From NCBI GenBank assembly GCA_036852015.1, contig JAANDG010000171.1, positions 147,001 to 211,000 of the forward strand: a stretch of DNA of 64,000 nt, read 5' to 3'. Source of the stretch: Pelodera strongyloides (lineage: Eukaryota; Nematoda; Chromadorea; Rhabditida; Rhabditidae). This document shows, piece by piece, positions 61,416 to 64,000 of the stretch (its first letter is position 1; each line of letters starts with the position of its first letter). The notes under the pieces were generated by a model that worked only from the letters and a program-made list of their open reading frames with translations, did no database searches and had not been told where the DNA came from. The position numbers were made by a program, and so were the translations under genes.

Positions 61416-62770
61416 TATTACCTGACAACGACGTAAATTAAAAACTTCAATAGGTGAAATTTTTTACATTGCTCAAAGCTAGCGACGGAATAGAAAAGCA
61501 AGCTCCACGCCTAACATCAGTTGTACACTAAACTGTGAAGTACATTAGTAATACTATCAATGCAACTATTATGAATTAACAATGTATAACATAATGAACG
61601 ACATAACAACAACGCTTCTATTTATTTGAAGACAATTTTGCTCGCCAAGGAAGATTCGATCCCCTCGACAGTGGGGAGGCGGGACAACACATACTGCGCG
61701 TTTGCCACATAATTGGTGAATTTCACTACCGGTAGTGAAATTTTTTAACACTACTTTTTTTTTAGTTTTTTTTTTCTACAAAACTTGACGATCAGGGATA
61801 AATCTTAATTTTGGAATAGTACACGTCGGGGCTTTTTGTAAACAATGGGCACATATCGGAGTTTCCACTTTCCTGTGTATTCATGTACATACAACATATG
61901 GGAATGCCCACTATGGTCCAACATACGCTTCTAAAACCGGCCGTTATATTGCTTTAAGATATAATATAAGAAGGTTATAGGTTGTAACCAGTAAGAACAC
62001 TGTGACCTCTCAAGCTCAAGATCGACACAATTATGTAACTAAATGTATTTGATCATAAAAGAGCATTCCTTTGTTCGATTCCTTTCCTTTGATCGAAAGA
62101 ACATGGATAATAATCACCAAAAACACGCGTAACAAAGCACCACAACCAGCCTATCCCCTAGAATTTAAAGCTTCACGCAGTGTCGCAATTTGTCGTATTG
62201 CAGTCACTACAAATTCAACTATTTTATTTGAATTTTATTAAATACAAGAACGTTTATAAAACAATATGCAGCTATTAAAAATACATAGAACAGAGAACTC
62301 AGGGAGAGAAATCAATGAGAATGGGTTTTGGTAAATTACCGTCGCCGGGGCATATATGCAATTGCCAGGGGTACTTGGAGCATAAACAGCCTGCAGTGTT
62401 GCACCCGACGTGTTGTTTATCACTGCAGGGTGTTTATTATCAACCGCTATACGGTCAATTATAAACTACGGTACATTAGTAAAACTCATACGCAGTGATT
62501 TCTCTCCCTGAGTTCGTTTTGCTGTACTTTGGTGCTCGAACCGTATTTTTCTTCACATCTTTGAATATTTAATGAAAAGCGAATAAAAATGACGAATTTG
62601 TAGTGACTTCGATCCTTTAAAGGAGGAGACTCACGTGAAATTAGGTGCTCAATCACTTTCCTTTTATCGAAAGAACATGGTAAATAATCCCCAATAACAT
62701 GCATAACAAACCATGGAAATTCACGTCAAAGGAAACATTTAATTTAAAGAACGGATGTTACCGTATGATT
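61416..62770. other. Upstream region of cct-4
   Basis: Contains a half copy of a family-1 element (CGGCCGTTATATTGCTTTAA near 61936-61957) and a family-E end at 61840-61880. Several small minus-strand open segments (for example 62422-62337) have splice-like edges but no family signature. Confidence 0.4.
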
Positions 62771-63602
62771 TTAACACCATCCGTAAAAAAATCTGCCGGC
62801 AACTTGCATAACAGCAAAAGTCACCTGTCTTCCTTTTGCACTACAAAGTACACAGGAGGATCGGGATTCAGGCTCATTATTTTCGGCAGGATATTCGCCA
62901 AGGTCAGCCCGGGTACCTAGATGTAGGCTGGTTTTGGCTGTGTATCAGTATCCATCAGTGGCCCCCCAGAAAATGCCGGAACCCACTTACGCAGAAAGAC
63001 AGTGAAAACAACGAGTTTGCAGTGGTGAGAAAGCTTGTAGAATTTTATCAGTCCGTTATTTATATAACTGAACTATATTAAAGTTATATTTTCTAAAGGT
63101 TAGGTAAGTTTTCGTAAATACTCCAAAAAATCATATACGAGATTGCCACATAGATTTCGCCATTCGGATTATCGCGTACTCTTTCTCTAAAACGAAATTT
63201 CGGCGGTCATTGGAAAATTCCGGCTTTTATTTAACCTACCGTATCTCACAATTGTTTCACAGGCAACTCGCTGCTGGAATAGCTTCATATTCCGAAAAAA
63301 ATTTCTCGTCGAAAAATTTCTCTTTTGATAAAAAGTGTCTTTTTTCTTTGTGTTTTCATATATTTATTGTCTTCCATCTTTTCTGACCTTTCTCCTTGTT
63401 GCAGAGTAGATAATACACTTGAAAAATCCTGGTGGTCGCAGTCACTAATCGCTTCTTTCCAGAGCAAATGTGTTTACAAAAAATTGATATTCCAGCTCCT
63501 GCCTAGATGTTGTACACATAAGGCTGTGGAACGAGCTGTTTGCGCTCCTTGATGAAATTAAATACCTGTTCCTTAGCTTTTGAAGGGTTATAACATCGCT
63601 GT
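62771..63602 (-). pseudogene. Decayed piggyBac-like transposase fragment
   Basis: Minus-strand pieces in several frames appear in the order expected for the C-terminal half of a DDE_Tnp_1_7 (piggyBac-type) transposase. First is KERKQLVPQPYVYN, like the VPxPxxVxxYN motif; a stop follows where MGGVD would be, then CSGKKRLV like the RSKKWW region. Next is MKLFQQRVACETIVRYG, like the LLxFRRxVAxxLL helix. Last is SSCVLCSAKGRQVTF, like the terminal cysteine-rich finger, ending at 62771. Stops and frame changes separate the pieces, so no protein is made. An alternative intron-exon reading of the same bases (NILPKIMSLNPDPPVYFVVQ spliced to KVIEHLIS) also stays open, so the call is tentative. Confidence 0.4.
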
Positions 63603-63690
63603 GGTCAAAATACTTATCACGATCACATTTCTGACATGCCCCTCTTACCTTCACTAATAATGTGCTTTATTTTTGATCTCTCTATAGTGT

Positions 63691-63700
63691 TTTGTTGCAG
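63691..63700 (+). promoter_or_regulatory. Acceptor 1 bp before the mrto4 ATG (possible spliced-leader site)
   Basis: TTTGTTGCAG is followed by A and the ATG. It is either a trans-splice acceptor or a 5' UTR intron end. Confidence 0.5.
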
Positions 63701-63701
63701 A

Positions 63702-63969
63702 ATGCCGAGAGCAAAGAGGGAGAAGGTTATTTCTCTTACTAAGGTTAAGAAGAAGACTCGTGAGACCAAGAAGACTTTGCTTGACGAGGTTTGTGGTCGC
63801 TTTTCCGTATTTTGCTTTGACCTTCCATGTTTTTGTTTAAAAGCTAACGAAGGCTGTTGTCAATATGTCTTATTATCGTGTATTAATTTAGGTTCGATCT
63901 TGCGCCCAAGAGTATAAAAATGCCTTTGTGTTCAGTATTGAGAACATGCGATCCAGTGGATTTTTGCAG
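63702..63969 (+). CDS. mrto4: mRNA turnover protein 4 homolog (MRTO4), 5' part only
   Basis: Exon 1 (63702-63788) encodes MPRAKREKVISLTKVKKKTR plus ETKKTLLDE; exon 2 (63892-63969) encodes VRSCAQEYKNAFVFSIENMR and SSGFLQ. The Lys-rich start, the SLTK motif and the Y-x-FVFSIENMR block match the N-terminus of MRTO4/Mrt4, the ribosomal P0-like factor that occupies the stalk site of pre-60S particles in the nucleolus. Reading on past 63969 meets a stop, so a donor (CAG/GTCCGT) is placed there and the rest of the gene lies beyond the window. It is divergent from cct-4, with the transposase remnant between them. Confidence 0.88.
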
Positions 63970-64000
63970 GTCCGTTTTGATCACATTTCACGTTGATTAT

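Noticed and set aside
62337..62660. Small minus exons reading KVIEHLIS and VRAPKYSKTNSG
   Set aside because: Splice phases can be made to fit, but two frames are equally open and no family is recognised, so no gene was called.
1..64000. CRISPR arrays, prokaryotic operons, ribosomal RNA genes
   Set aside because: None seen; tandem units found lack CRISPR architecture and all genes are intron-bearing.

Overview
The window is eukaryotic: every gene found is split by GT-AG introns, GC content is low to moderate, and microsatellites and inverted-repeat elements are dense. Three things point to a nematode. Interstitial TTAGGC arrays (the nematode telomere unit) lie at 13701-13759 and 39138-39182. 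Splice acceptors are TTTCAG-like, and some sit directly before start codons (51221-51227, 63691-63700), as expected for spliced-leader trans-splicing. The chaperonin CCT-4 ends in a VMAVR tail like that of Caenorhabditis. No species is assigned.

Layout, left to right. 623-4954 (-) is a FLYWCH zinc-finger gene with an intronic tRNA-Glu. 8075-18133 (-) is a protein tyrosine phosphatase with a complete catalytic domain and a Ser-rich tail built from duplicated small exons. 19741-28748 (-) is an Aurora-type kinase whose exons stay in phase with a very long Ser/Pro-rich upstream region, giving about 1,110 residues if it is one gene. 30382-33294 (+) is a small heat-shock protein with repeat-filled introns. 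33300-51200 is a gene-poor, repeat-rich block: duplicated tRNA-derived SINE-like units, a Penelope-like reverse transcriptase ORF and a pair of identical 533-bp LTRs. 51230-53633 (+) is a 94-residue secreted precursor with an allatostatin-C-like disulfide motif. 54621-61415 (-) is cct-4, 15 exons, complete. 62771-63602 (-) looks like a decayed piggyBac-type transposase. 63702 to the right edge (+) is the start of mrto4.

The host genes are mostly housekeeping (protein folding, ribosome assembly, mitotic kinase) or signalling (phosphatase, neuropeptide, DNA-binding factor), with no sign of a shared pathway. The most striking non-genic feature is a large family of short inverted-repeat elements bounded by TTAAAGCGAAAT, with at least 16 copies and three unrelated interiors, two of them near-perfect snapback palindromes.

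Exon boundaries were placed by eye from splice consensus, reading-frame continuity and phase agreement; a shift of one or two bases is possible at some edges. No database search was run, so family names rest on recognised motifs.
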